From assembly GCA_006226775.1 (NCBI GenBank), contig SBGD01000066.1:1-56742 (forward strand): a DNA stretch of 56,742 nt, given 5' to 3'. A model generated the notes under the pieces. That model ran no database searches. It worked only from the letters and a program-made list of their open reading frames with translations, and was not told where the DNA came from. Shown piece after piece: positions 17,958 through 26,624 of the stretch. Position numbers and translations under genes: made by a program. The stretch is from Paracoccaceae bacterium. Its GTDB lineage: Bacteria > Pseudomonadota > Alphaproteobacteria > Rhodobacterales > Rhodobacteraceae. Every line of letters starts with the position of its first letter. Positions within the stretch are counted from its first letter, which is position 1.

Positions 17958-18318
17958 GCTCTTGCTGCGCCGCGTTTTCCGAGCGACGCAACGACGCCCT
18001 GTGGATGAAATCGTGGATAAATCCCCGTCATCCCGGGGCGGATTGGCCCTTGGCGCCGGGCCGGGTACGCGGGCCTGAAATCAAGGGTCGGATTATCCCC
18101 GGGATTTCCCATTGAACACCGGAATAAGACAAGAGATACGGGAAATCCCACTCCGAAATCCGTTTGCACATCAGAAAAGTGAAAGCCACTCTGGCCCCCG
18201 TTCGGCCTTGCCACGCCTCGGCGCCGAAACCGCCAGGATCAGAACATCATGCGTGGCCTGTAACAGGTTGAAACCAAAAGCCACCCAAAGTTACCCACAG
18301 GCCCATCAGCCCATCCGG
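17958..18318. other. Intergenic region between convergent pyrD and dacC
   Basis: 361 bp without a convincing gene. It contains three near-consensus DnaA-box-like 9-mers (TGTGGATGA at 18000, CGTGGATAA at 18012, TTACCCACA at 18291) and several short GC-rich inverted repeats, one of which may terminate pyrD. No AT-rich unwinding tract or replication gene accompanies them. Confidence 0.4.
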
Positions 18319-19815
18319 TCAGGACGGGCCGATCATGAAGCAGGTGATATTGCGCGCTTGCAGCCGGCGGCAGGCGAGGTCGGCGGTTTCGCGGTTCAGC
18401 CCCATGAAGTTCGCGTCGAACCCGGCCTTGCGCTTGACCACCTTGCGCAGCGCGCCGTCCAGCGTCGACATCTCGGTCAGCGCGGTTTTCAGAAGCACCT
18501 TTTCCGCTGCGAAATGAGAGCCGTAGCGGCCGATGTTGATGCCCCAGTGGCGGCCGCCGGAGGTCGAGACGCGGGTGATGATCTCCTGCACCTGCTCGCG
18601 GATCTCGGGGTCGGGGGCGACCGGCGCGCCGGCATCGACGCTGGCCAGCACCAGGTCCTTGGGGCGGGCCGCGGGCCGTTTGCGGGGCTGGTCGGCCTCG
18701 AACAGCGAGGCGGCGGCCACCTTTTCCGCCGTCGCCTCGGCCACCGCTTCGCGGATGCCCTCCTGCATGGCGGCGACGACGCTGGCCTCGGGCATCTGCG
18801 GCGCGGCGACGGGGCGCATTCGCGGCCGCGGGCTTTTCTGCACCGCGAGCACGACGGCGATGGTCTTGCCGGCGGCGGGTTTGCCCTCGCCGTCCGGCAT
18901 GGTGGAGGCCACGGCGACGTCGGAGCCGCTGGCGATCAGCCCGCGGTTGCCCTGGTACCGGGGCTTTTTCGGCAGCGCCAGCGCCACGCGCGTCGGCGCC
19001 CGGTCAAAACCGAGGTCCAGCAGTTCCGCCACCCGCGCATTGCGCGTCGCGGTCGACCGCCCGCCGAAGACCGTGGCGATCACCCGCTCTCCGCCGCGCT
19101 CGGCCGAGGCGACGAGGTTGAAGCCCGCAGCCCGCGTATAGCCGGTCTTGATGCCGTCGGCGCCCTTGTAGCTGGCCAGCAGGCGGCGGTTGGTGTGGTT
19201 CACGCTGCGCACGCCCGCATCCGCGGTCTGGCGCGAGAACAGGTTGTAATACATGGGATAATCGTAGATCATGTGGCGCCCCAGCACGGTCATGTCGCGC
19301 GCGGTGCTCAGGTGGCCATCCTCGGTCAGCCCATGGGCGTTCCGGAAGGTGGTCCGGCTCATCCCCATCGCCTGGGCGGTGCGGTTCATCCGGCGGGCAA
19401 AGGCGGCCTCGGACCCCGAGATCGCCTCGGCAATGGCGGTGGCGGCGTCATTGGCCGATTTCACCGCCGCCGCGCGCACCAGGTAGCGCAGCTTTATCTT
19501 CTGCCCGGCGCGCAGGCCCAGTTTCGAGGGCGGCTCCGACGCGGCCTTTTGCGAGATGGTGACAAGCGTGTCCATCGACACCTCGCCCTGCTGCACCGCC
19601 TCGAAGGCGATGTAGAGCGTCATCATCTTGGTCAGCGATGCCGGGTGCAGGCGGGTATTGGCGTTCTCGGTATGAAGCACCTTTCCGGATCGGGCATCCA
19701 TGACCATCGCCGCATAGGGGGCGGCGGCCAGGCCGAGCGGGACGACCACGCACAGCCAGATCGATACGAGTAACACCACGCCCCGACGGGCGGATTCCAG
19801 GTTCCGGACCTTCAC
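18319..19815 (-). CDS. Serine-type D-Ala-D-Ala carboxypeptidase with SPOR domain
   Basis: Low-molecular-weight penicillin-binding protein (DacC/PBP5 family) that trims the terminal D-Ala of peptidoglycan pentapeptides in the periplasm. The 498 residues comprise a signal sequence (hydrophobic 12-31), a peptidase S11 domain with S60-LTK, KSAND and IKTGYT active-site motifs (up to about 270), a variable Pro/Ala-rich linker, and a C-terminal SPOR domain (last ~75 residues, HWGINIGRYGSHFAAEKVL) that would recruit it to denuded septal glycans. S11-SPOR fusions are common in Rhodobacterales. Transcribed divergently from clpS. Confidence 0.93.
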   Translation of the reverse strand: MKVRNLESARRGVVLLVSIWLCVVVPLGLAAAPYAAMVMDARSGKVLHTENANTRLHPASLTKMMTLYIAFEAVQQGEVSMDTLVTISQKAASEPPSKLGLRAGQKIKLRYLVRAAAVKSANDAATAIAEAISGSEAAFARRMNRTAQAMGMSRTTFRNAHGLTEDGHLSTARDMTVLGRHMIYDYPMYYNLFSRQTADAGVRSVNHTNRRLLASYKGADGIKTGYTRAAGFNLVASAERGGERVIATVFGGRSTATRNARVAELLDLGFDRAPTRVALALPKKPRYQGNRGLIASGSDVAVASTMPDGEGKPAAGKTIAVVLAVQKSPRPRMRPVAAPQMPEASVVAAMQEGIREAVAEATAEKVAAASLFEADQPRKRPAARPKDLVLASVDAGAPVAPDPEIREQVQEIITRVSTSGGRHWGINIGRYGSHFAAEKVLLKTALTEMSTLDGALRKVVKRKAGFDANFMGLNRETADLACRRLQARNITCFMIGPS

Positions 19816-20137
19816 GATACACTGCCTTCTGCCTCGTGCCGCCAGTATTCTGGTCGGCTTATTATTAAGAAAAGGCTAGCATATGAGCTTCTTTCTTTAA
19901 ACCCTTTAGTCGAAAGCAAATTTCGCTTTTTCCGACCCAGATGTTGGGGACCGGCGCCGGCCCACCGCAATAGAGGCGATTGTGGCCGGATTGTGGCAAC
20001 TTTGGGGCGGTGCGAAAAGGAATCTGCAGGGCGGATTTGGCCTGCCGGGACAGGCTGCCTCTTTTCTCATTCGCCGGCTGCGTTATATAGAGGTATCCGA
20101 TGCCAGGTTTCCTCGAGATGGACGCGACACGCTTACA
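19816..20137. other. Intergenic region between divergent dacC-like gene and clpS
   Basis: 322 bp. The stretch 19858-19935 is clearly AT-richer than its surroundings (TTATTATTAAGAAAAGG, runs of T and A) and should hold the promoter of the carboxypeptidase gene. TATATAGAGG near 20085 could be a -10 element for clpS. No operator recognised. Confidence 0.4.
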
Positions 20138-20491
20138 ATGACCGAAATGACCCCCATGAAGGCGCGCCCGGTCCTGTCGCAGGACAAGGACCCCGACAAC
20201 GAGTCCGGGATCGCGGTGCAGACCCGCCCCAAGACCAAGCGGCCGCCGCTCTACAAGGTGCTGCTGCTCAACGACGACTATACGCCGATGGAATTCGTGG
20301 TGCATGTGCTCGAGCGGTTCTTTGGCATGAACCATGCCCAGGCCTTCGACATCATGCTGACCGTCCACAAGAAGGGAATCGCCGTGGTCGGCGTCTTCAG
20401 CCACGAGATCGCCGAAACCAAGGTGGCGCAGGTGATGGATTTCGCCCGCCGCCACCAGCACCCGCTGCAATGCACCATGGAAAAGGAATAG
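20138..20491 (+). CDS. clpS: ATP-dependent Clp protease adaptor ClpS
   Basis: Adaptor that delivers N-degron substrates to ClpAP. The 117-residue product has a disordered N-terminal arm (1-35) followed by the ClpS core: [42 protein letters not shown] and a C-terminal CTMEKE. The ND pair and the Met/hydrophobic positions of the N-degron pocket are conserved. The long upstream frame is not part of the gene. ATG 20138 gives the usual length, and ATG 20153 is an alternative. No clpA is in the window; a methyltransferase gene follows after 24 bp. Confidence 0.93.
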   Translation: MTEMTPMKARPVLSQDKDPDNESGIAVQTRPKTKRPPLYKVLLLNDDYTPMEFVVHVLERFFGMNHAQAFDIMLTVHKKGIAVVGVFSHEIAETKVAQVMDFARRHQHPLQCTMEKE

Positions 20492-20515
20492 GCGCCTGAG
20501 ACGCGTCTCGCCCTG

Positions 20516-21505
20516 ATGGCCCAGTCCCGTTTGTCCCTTGCGCTGGCCGAGGCCGGTCTGCTCGCCGATCACCTCTCTGCCGAGGACCGGGTCGCCGTCT
20601 TCGGCCCGACGCCCGAGACCGACCTCTCCGCGCTGCCGCCCGCCCGCCTTCAGATCGTCAGCCGCGATGCGGTGGTCCATGACGCGTTCGCGGGTCTGGA
20701 CTGTCGCACCGGTGCCGAGGGCCCGCTGATGGCCGCGGTGGTCGTGGTGCCGCGCGCCAAGGCCGAGGCCCGTGCGCTGGTGGCCGAGGCGGTGGCGGCC
20801 TGTCCCGGCGGTCTGATCCTGGTGGATGGTCAGAAGACCGACGGGGTCGAGCCGCTGTTCAAGGCCTGCCGGGCGCGCGTCGAGGTCTCGAGCCATGTCA
20901 CCAAGGCCCATGGCCGGGCGTTCTGGTTCCGCGCGGCGCCGATGTTCGACGATTGGCAGGCGCAACCGGGCATGGTGGACGGGTTCCGCACCCTGCCCGG
21001 CGTGTTTTCCGCCGATGGCATCGATCCCGGCTCGGCGCTGCTGGCGCGCAACCTGCCCGCCAAGCCGGGACGGCATGTCGCCGATCTCGGCGCGGGCTGG
21101 GGGTTTTTGTCGGCGCGCGCGCTGGCCGCGGCGCGGATCGAGGAAATGCACCTGGTCGAGAGCAATGCCGCCGCGCTGGATTGCGCGCGGGTCAATGTCA
21201 CCGATCCCCGGGCGCGGTTCCACTGGGCCGATGCCACGCAGTGGGAGCCGCCGGTGCTGTTCGACACGGTGCTGATGAACCCGCCGTTCCACCAGGGCCG
21301 CCGCGGTGCGCCGGATCTGGGGATTGCCTTCATCGCCGCCGCGGCGCGGGTGCTGCGGCCCGGCGGCCAGCTTGTCCTTGTGGCCAACCGCCACTTGCCC
21401 TATGAGGCCGCGCTTCAGGCGCGTTTCGGCAAGGTCGACGAGACCGCCGGTGACGGGGGCTTCAAGATCCTCACCGCTCAAAGGCCCAAGCGCGGCCGGC
21501 GCTGA
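20516..21505 (+). CDS. RsmC-like rRNA guanine-N2 methyltransferase
   Basis: A 329-residue class I SAM methyltransferase resembling RsmC (16S rRNA m2G1207): an N-terminal non-catalytic copy (1-150), then a catalytic domain with motif I HVADLGAGWGFLS (about 185-197), acidic HLVESN and the base-methyltransferase signature NPPFHQG (about 256). The NPPFH motif supports exocyclic-amine methylation of guanine. Exact site (RsmC versus RlmG-like) cannot be settled from sequence reading. It is 24 bp after clpS and 37 bp before an SDR gene, all co-directional. Confidence 0.85.
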   Translation: MAQSRLSLALAEAGLLADHLSAEDRVAVFGPTPETDLSALPPARLQIVSRDAVVHDAFAGLDCRTGAEGPLMAAVVVVPRAKAEARALVAEAVAACPGGLILVDGQKTDGVEPLFKACRARVEVSSHVTKAHGRAFWFRAAPMFDDWQAQPGMVDGFRTLPGVFSADGIDPGSALLARNLPAKPGRHVADLGAGWGFLSARALAAARIEEMHLVESNAAALDCARVNVTDPRARFHWADATQWEPPVLFDTVLMNPPFHQGRRGAPDLGIAFIAAAARVLRPGGQLVLVANRHLPYEAALQARFGKVDETAGDGGFKILTAQRPKRGRR

Positions 21506-21542
21506 GCCGGTCAGGACATATTCAGGACAGCAGGAGCATCAC

Positions 21543-22343
21543 ATGGGTTTCTCGATCGAAGGCAAGACCGCCATCGTGACCGGGGCGGCCAACGGGATCG
21601 GGCTCGCCATCGGGCGGCATTTCCTGGACAAGGGCGCCAATGTCGTCTTTGCCGACATGGACGAGGCCGGGCTGATCGACGAGCTGGGCGAAACCGCCGA
21701 CGACGGCCCGGCGCGCTATTTCGCCGGCGACCTGCGCGAAAGGCTGACCCTGGCCAACCTGCTCTCGGCCACGCTGGATGCCTTCGACCGGGTGGATATC
21801 CTGGTCAACGGCAGCCGCCAGCTTCTGCCGTCGGATCCGCTCGACATGGAGGACGCCTCGGTCGAGACGCTTCTGCAACAGAACCTCATGGCCTCGCTGC
21901 GGCTGTCGCAGCTTGTCGCCAAGCGGATGATCAAGCAGGGCGAGGACCAGGAAGAGGGCCAGCTGGGCGCGATCATCAACATGTCGTCCATTGCCGCGCG
22001 CCGCACCCAGCCGGAACTGATGGGCTATTCGATCTCGACCGCGGCCCTCGACCAGATGACCCGCTCGCTGGCGGTGGCGCTGGCGCCGCATCGCATAAGG
22101 GTGAACGCGGTGGCCTTCGGGTCGGTGATGTCGGCCAGTCTCAAGGGGGCGCTGAAGGAAAACAGCGAATACCGTGGCCGGATCGAGGGCCAGACGCCGC
22201 TGGGCCGGATCGCCGCGCCCAGCGAGGTGGCGGAAGCGGCGCAGTTCCTGGCCTCGGAAGGCGCGGGCTTCGTGACCGGCCAGATCCTCACCGTGGATGG
22301 CGGGCGCACCCTGCTTGACCCCGTGGCCGCCCCGGCGCATTGA
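21543..22343 (+). CDS. SDR-family protein with altered active site
   Basis: A 266-residue short-chain dehydrogenase/reductase fold. The cofactor motif TGAANGIG (residues 14-21), DM after strand 2 (NAD-type), the catalytic Ser in NMSS and the Tyr of GYSISTAALDQM are present. The lysine expected four residues after the Tyr (YxxxK) is Thr, and the NNAG structural motif reads VNGS. Without that Lys the Tyr pKa would not be lowered, so the protein may be a non-catalytic binder or have an unusual mechanism. Start ATG 21543 has AGGAG 7 nt upstream. It lies between the RsmC-like gene and hemF; whether it functions in heme synthesis is not shown. Confidence 0.85.
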   Translation: MGFSIEGKTAIVTGAANGIGLAIGRHFLDKGANVVFADMDEAGLIDELGETADDGPARYFAGDLRERLTLANLLSATLDAFDRVDILVNGSRQLLPSDPLDMEDASVETLLQQNLMASLRLSQLVAKRMIKQGEDQEEGQLGAIINMSSIAARRTQPELMGYSISTAALDQMTRSLAVALAPHRIRVNAVAFGSVMSASLKGALKENSEYRGRIEGQTPLGRIAAPSEVAEAAQFLASEGAGFVTGQILTVDGGRTLLDPVAAPAH

Positions 22344-22374
22344 TCGCCTGAACAGGTTTCTGGCTGATGTGGTC

Positions 22375-22440
22375 AGGGGGGCTGTCTGCCCCCCTCGGCC
22401 TGCGGCCTCACCCCCCGAGGATATTTCTCAACCAGAGAAG
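22375..22440 (+). repeat. Rhodobacteral intergenic repeat, copy upstream of hemF
   Basis: GGGGGGCTGTCTGCCCCCC hairpin followed by CGGCCTGCGGCC and the tail CCCCCCGAGGATATTTCTC...GAGAAG. This GC-stem plus GGATATTT...GAAG arrangement recurs in intergenic regions of Rhodobacteraceae. Related copies in this window lie at 33982-34014 and 34032-34065. Confidence 0.55.
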
Positions 22441-22470
22441 ACCCTTGGCGCGGCGCGGAAGGGAATGGGC

Positions 22471-23364
22471 ATGACAGAAGAATTTCACGACGAAAAGGCC
22501 GAAGCTGCGGCGTGGTTTCGCGATCTGCGCGACGGGATCGTGGCGGCCTTCGAGGCCTTGGAAGACAGCCATCACGAGGGGCCGTTTGCCGACCTGGCCC
22601 CGGGGCGCTTCGAGGTGACCGAGACGCGCCGCGCCTCGGACGATGGTTCGGACGCCGGTGGCGGGCTGATGAGCGTGATGCGCGAGGGGCGGGTCTTCGA
22701 GAAGGTCGGTGTCAATGTCTCGACCGTCTATGGCCAGTTGGGCGAGGCGGCGCAGAATGCCATGGCGGCGCGCAAGGGCCTGCCGGGGATGACCGAGGAC
22801 CCGCGGTTCTGGGCCTCGGGGATCAGCCTGGTGGCGCATATGCGCAATCCGCATGTGCCGGCGGTGCACATGAACACGCGGATGTTCTGGACGCCGCATG
22901 CCTGGTGGTTCGGCGGTGGATCGGATCTGAACCCCTGCATCGAGTACGACGCGGATACCGCGCATTTCCATGGCGTCCAGAAGGCGCATCTCGATCCGCA
23001 TGGCGAGGGCGAATATCCGCGGCTCAAGGCATGGGCGGACGAGTATTTCTACATCCCGCATCGCAAGCGGGCGCGCGGCGTCGGCGGCATCTTCATGGAC
23101 GACCGCAACTCGGGCGACTGGGCGGCGGATTTCGCGCTGACCCGGGACATCGGGCGGGCCTTTCTGCCGGCCTTCCTGCCGCTGGTGGAAAAGCGAAGGG
23201 TGCAGGATTTCGGTGCGGCCGAGAAGGACGCGCAACTGATCCACCGCGGGCTTTATGCCGAGTACAACCTGGTCTATGACCGCGGCACCAAGTTCGGGCT
23301 GGCCACGGGGCATGACCCCGACGCGGTGCTGATGTCGCTGCCGCCGCTGGCCAAGTGGGTCTGA
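22471..23364 (+). CDS. hemF: Oxygen-dependent coproporphyrinogen III oxidase
   Basis: Oxidative decarboxylation of coproporphyrinogen III to protoporphyrinogen IX using O2. The 297-residue enzyme has the full conserved set: GGGLMSVMREGRVFEKVGVN, SLVAHMRNPHVPAVHMNTR, WFGGGSDLNPC, the FYIPHRKRARGVGGIFMDD block, and NLVYDRGTKFGL. ATG 22471 is preferred over ATG 22465 because GGAAGGGA directly abuts the earlier one. In a denitrifier the aerobic enzyme is normally paired with an O2-independent HemN, which is not in this window. Promoter is probably within or after the repeat at 22375-22440. Confidence 0.95.
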   Translation: MTEEFHDEKAEAAAWFRDLRDGIVAAFEALEDSHHEGPFADLAPGRFEVTETRRASDDGSDAGGGLMSVMREGRVFEKVGVNVSTVYGQLGEAAQNAMAARKGLPGMTEDPRFWASGISLVAHMRNPHVPAVHMNTRMFWTPHAWWFGGGSDLNPCIEYDADTAHFHGVQKAHLDPHGEGEYPRLKAWADEYFYIPHRKRARGVGGIFMDDRNSGDWAADFALTRDIGRAFLPAFLPLVEKRRVQDFGAAEKDAQLIHRGLYAEYNLVYDRGTKFGLATGHDPDAVLMSLPPLAKWV

Positions 23365-23370
23365 GCCCGC

Positions 23371-24279
23371 ATGGAGGCGCTGCGCGTCCTGCAGGACCCA
23401 ATCCTGCCGGTCTTTGCCATCATGGCGCTGGGACTGGTGATGGGGCGGCTGGGCGTGTCGAGCGCGCAGGACGCGCTTCTGGTCAACCGGATCGCCATGT
23501 CGGTCTTCCTGCCGCTGATGATCTTCGGGGTGGTGGCCACGGCGCCGGTGCGGTCCTTTGCGCTGATCCCGACGCTGGTCTACCTGGTGGCCGAGACGGT
23601 GATCTTTGCGGCGGGCTTCGTGCTGGCGCGCAAGGTGTTCCGGCGCGGGCCGCGCGAATCGGTGCTGCTGGCCTTTTCCGGCATCTTCTCCAATAACGCG
23701 CTTTATATCCTGCCGATCTCGGTGCTGCTTTACGGGCGCGAGAACGTGCTGCCGGTGACCACGCTGATCACGCTGGACGCGGTGATCGCCTTTGGCGGCG
23801 CGATGATCGCCATGGAGTTGATGGAACAGGGGCGGGTCTCGCCGGGCATGGTGGCGCGCTCGATCCTGCGCACGCCGATGCTGATCTCGATCCTCCTGGG
23901 GATGGGGGGCGCGCTGATGGGCGTCACCCTGCCGGGCCCGGTGATGACCTTCCTCGATTTCAACGGCGCGGCGGCGGCACCGCTGGCGCTGTTTGCGCTG
24001 GGTGTGGCTCTGTCGCGCACGCCGTTCCGCGCCGATGCGACGGTGGTGACCTTCACGCTGGTCAAGCTGGCGGTCTTTCCCGCGGCGGTGGCGCTGGGGC
24101 TCTGGGCCGCGGTGGGGCGCGATCCGGCGCATGACCTTTTCCTGCTGGGAGCCGCGGGGCCTGCGGGGGCGATGGCCTTTTCCATGGCGCTGCTGCACGG
24201 GGTGCGGAGCGAGGCGATTGCCCAGGTCATGATCTATACCTGCGTGCTGACGCTGTTTTCGCTGGCGGTGCTGGCCTAG
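23371..24279 (+). CDS. AEC-family auxin efflux carrier-like transporter
   Basis: A 302-residue inner-membrane protein with about ten hydrophobic segments (first ILPVFAIMALGLVMG, last TCVLTLFSLAVLA) and the AEC-family split between two five-helix halves. Family members export organic anions or auxin-like compounds; malonate transporters are also included, so substrate is unknown. It starts 7 bp after hemF and may be co-transcribed. The last 12 nt and stop codon are included in a 34-nt near-exact duplication (24267-24300 and 24310-24343). Confidence 0.88.
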   Translation: MEALRVLQDPILPVFAIMALGLVMGRLGVSSAQDALLVNRIAMSVFLPLMIFGVVATAPVRSFALIPTLVYLVAETVIFAAGFVLARKVFRRGPRESVLLAFSGIFSNNALYILPISVLLYGRENVLPVTTLITLDAVIAFGGAMIAMELMEQGRVSPGMVARSILRTPMLISILLGMGGALMGVTLPGPVMTFLDFNGAAAAPLALFALGVALSRTPFRADATVVTFTLVKLAVFPAAVALGLWAAVGRDPAHDLFLLGAAGPAGAMAFSMALLHGVRSEAIAQVMIYTCVLTLFSLAVLA

Positions 24280-24348
24280 GCGGGGGTGCCGGGCTGGAGC
24301 TTCGCGGGCGGTGCTGGCTTAGGTGGGGGTGCCGGGCTGAAGCCCGGC
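24267..24348. repeat. Tandem duplication across the AEC gene stop, with hairpin
   Basis: Two 34-nt copies 43 nt apart (24267-24300, 24310-24343) differ at 3 positions; the first contains the stop codon. The second copy forms a perfect stem GCCGGGCT / AGCCCGGC (24331-24348), a likely terminator between convergent genes. Confidence 0.75.
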
Positions 24349-24377
24349 CTGCGGTTGGGCCTGTGCGGGGGGGCGTG

Positions 24378-24926
24378 TCAGGCGTCGCGCCATTCGCCGG
24401 GTCTGAGGCCGCCGAGGTGCCAGTCGCCAATCCGGGCGCGGATCAGCCGCAGGGTGGGATGGCCGACATGCGCCGTCATCCGCCGGACCTGGCGGTTGCG
24501 GCCTTCGGTGATGGTCAGTTCCAGCCAGCAATCGGGCACCGACTTGCGAAACCGGACCGGCGGGTCGCGCGGAAACAGCGGGTGCGGCACGTCGATCCGG
24601 CGCACCCTGGCGGGACGGGTCGGGCCGTCCTTGAGCGTCACCCCGCGGCAGAGCGCCTCGAGCGCGGCATCCTCGGGCAGGCCCTCGACCTGGACCCAGT
24701 AGGTCTTGGGCTGTTTCGATTTCGGGTGCGCGATGCGGTGTTGCAGCTTGCCATCATCGGTCAGCAGCAAAAGCCCCTCGCTGTCGCGGTCGAGACGGCC
24801 GGCGGCATAGACCCCGGGCACGTCGATATTGGCCGAGAGCGTCGGGCGCTCCGAGCCCGCGGTGCCCTTGTCGGTGAACTGGCTGAGCACGCCGTAGGGT
24901 TTGTGAAACAGGATCAGCCGGGTCAT
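24378..24926 (-). CDS. RluE-like 23S rRNA pseudouridine synthase
   Basis: A 182-residue RsuA/RluB/E/F-family synthase without an S4 domain, which matches RluE (Psi2457). Motifs are [12 protein letters not shown] near the N-terminus, the catalytic Asp in [14 protein letters not shown] (about residue 45), [21 protein letters not shown] split over motif III, and [22 protein letters not shown] at the end. The tadA stop codon (tadA lies upstream on the same strand) overlaps its start by 4 nt, so the pair, both RNA-modification enzymes, is translationally coupled. Confidence 0.9.
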   Translation of the reverse strand: MTRLILFHKPYGVLSQFTDKGTAGSERPTLSANIDVPGVYAAGRLDRDSEGLLLLTDDGKLQHRIAHPKSKQPKTYWVQVEGLPEDAALEALCRGVTLKDGPTRPARVRRIDVPHPLFPRDPPVRFRKSVPDCWLELTITEGRNRQVRRMTAHVGHPTLRLIRARIGDWHLGGLRPGEWRDA

Positions 24927-25372
24927 CGCCGGCCCGCGAAAAAGGCTTTGAGCAGCGCCTCGGCCTCACCCGCGGCAATGCCGTCATAGACCTCGGGCCG
25001 GTGGTGGGTCTGGGGATGGGCGAAGACCCGGGCGCCATGGGCCACGCCGCCGGATTTCGGATCGGAGGCGCCGTAATACAGCCGGGCGATGCGGGCCGCG
25101 GCAATGGTGCCGGCGCAGATCGCGCAGGGCTCCAGCGTGACGTGGAGGTCATGGCCGGGCAGACGCTCGGAGCCAAGCAGGGCACAGGCGGCACGGATGG
25201 CCAGCACCTCGGCATGGGCGGTGGGATCGCAAAGCTCGCGGGTGCGGTTGCCGGCGCGCGCCACGATGCGGCCCCGGGGGTCGACCACCACGGCGCCCAC
25301 GGGCACTTCGCCGCGCTCGGCCGCGGCGCGCGCTTCGGCCAGGGCCGCGGACATGTGGGACGTGAAGACCAT
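24923..25372 (-). CDS. tadA: tRNA adenosine(34) deaminase
   Basis: Deaminates A34 to inosine in tRNA-Arg(ACG), essential for decoding. The 149-residue protein contains the zinc-deaminase motifs [10 protein letters not shown] and [16 protein letters not shown] and the [18 protein letters not shown] region typical of TadA rather than guanine deaminase. Possible starts are ATG 25372 and the internal ATG six codons later (MSAAL), which gives the more usual length. Upstream on the minus strand is the palindrome array shared with the divergent rluB-like gene. Confidence 0.92.
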   Translation of the reverse strand: MVFTSHMSAALAEARAAAERGEVPVGAVVVDPRGRIVARAGNRTRELCDPTAHAEVLAIRAACALLGSERLPGHDLHVTLEPCAICAGTIAAARIARLYYGASDPKSGGVAHGARVFAHPQTHHRPEVYDGIAAGEAEALLKAFFAGRR

Positions 25373-25420
25373 GGCGGTTCATCGCCTGTCACGGCGCGCA
25401 AGGCAAGCCACCAGGGCGGG

Positions 25421-25532
25421 CGATTTTGTCAACAAAATCGGACCGATCTGTTGACAGATCGGCCTCCCCGTCCGAAGGCCCGGGGACGGGGCCCGATCCA
25501 TCAATGGATCGGCATGGAATTGTTGACAATTC
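25421..25532. repeat. Array of five inverted repeats between tadA and rluB
   Basis: Four perfect palindromes with 2-nt centres: CGATTTTGT/ACAAAATCG (25421-25440), CCGATCTGT/ACAGATCGG (25443-25462), CCGATCCAT/ATGGATCGG (25493-25512), GAATTGT/ACAATTC (25517-25532). A looped one, CCCCGTCC/GGACGGGG (25466-25491), sits in the middle. All four short ones have T-CA-A or T-TG-A at the centre but different arms. They fill the region between the divergent tadA and rluB-like genes. Confidence 0.85.
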
Positions 25533-25578
25533 GGCGGTCCCGGCTTCCCTTGGCGCACAAAGCGGGCTATGCGGCGCC

Positions 25579-26364
25579 ATGGCCCAGAAAACCCCCGAAG
25601 GCGACCGCATTGCCAAGGTCCTTGCCCGCGCCGGCATCGCGTCGCGGCGCGAGGCGGAACGCATGATCGAGGCCGGCCGCGTGCGCGTCAACGGCGCGGT
25701 GATCGAACGCGCCGCGCTGAATGTCACCGACAAGGACAAGATCGAGGTCGACGGCAAACCGCTGGAGGCGCCCGAGGCCGAACGACTCTGGCTCTATCAC
25801 AAGCCCGCCGGCCTGGTGACCAGCCACCGCGACGACCAGGGCCGCCCGACGATCTATGACGACCTGCCCGAGGAAATGCCCCGGGTGATGAGCGTCGGCA
25901 GGCTCGACCTCAACTCCGAGGGGCTGCTGCTCCTGACCAACGACGGCGCCATCAAGCGGCGGCTGGAACTGCCCTCGACCGGCTGGCTGCGGCGCTACCG
26001 GGTGCGGGTCAAGGGCCGCCCGACCGATGCGCTGCTCGAGCCCCTGCGCAAGGGCACCAGCGTCGAGGGCGTCGATTACCAGCCGATGATCGTCTCGCTC
26101 GACCGCCAGCAGGGCGCCAATGCCTGGCTGACCGTGGGCCTGCGCGAAGGCAAGAACCGCGAGATCCGGCGCACCATGGAAAGCCTCGGGCTGAGCGTGA
26201 ACCGGCTGATCCGGGTGTCCTACGGCCCGTTCCAGCTGGGCCAGATGAAACCCGGCGAGGTGCAGGAGATCCGCCCCCGCGTGCTGCGCGACCAGTTGGG
26301 CCTCGAGGGCGCCGAGCCCGACCGCCCGAAACCGCAGCGCAGCCGCCGCAAACGCAACGGCTGA
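25579..26364 (+). CDS. RluB-like 23S rRNA pseudouridine synthase
   Basis: A 261-residue synthase with an N-terminal S4 RNA-binding domain (RIAKVLARAGIASRREAERM, about 9-70) and a RsuA-family catalytic domain with LYHKPAGLVTSH, the catalytic Asp in [14 protein letters not shown] (about 114) and REGKNREIRRTMESLG. It most resembles RluB (Psi2605). The tail is Arg/Lys-rich. The open frame extends left through the palindrome array, but ATG 25579 directly precedes the S4 domain and nothing upstream looks coding. Confidence 0.9.
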   Translation: MAQKTPEGDRIAKVLARAGIASRREAERMIEAGRVRVNGAVIERAALNVTDKDKIEVDGKPLEAPEAERLWLYHKPAGLVTSHRDDQGRPTIYDDLPEEMPRVMSVGRLDLNSEGLLLLTNDGAIKRRLELPSTGWLRRYRVRVKGRPTDALLEPLRKGTSVEGVDYQPMIVSLDRQQGANAWLTVGLREGKNREIRRTMESLGLSVNRLIRVSYGPFQLGQMKPGEVQEIRPRVLRDQLGLEGAEPDRPKPQRSRRKRNG

Positions 26365-26624
26365 GCGATCCGCCGCCATTTTCCCCCTGTCGGGGCGTTG
26401 TGTCTTGCCGAAACCCTGCGCTCTCCAGACGGGACGTGTTTTTATGAGGCGATTTCAGAGCCATGGCCGATTTTCCCAGGATAGCCCCCCCGACGCGCCC
26501 GGGTATCCCGGCGCGCGGATCCGGCCATTTCCCCCGGTCGGAATGCGCGTTCCGGCGCTGCACGGCACTGGCGAAGGCGCCGTGCATCCCCTATCTTGAG
26601 CGCGAACGAGTGAGGGGTATCTGA

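Noticed and set aside
25426-25578. N-terminal extension of the rluB-like gene
   Set aside because: The extension runs through the palindrome array. The S4 domain begins right after the ATG at 25579.
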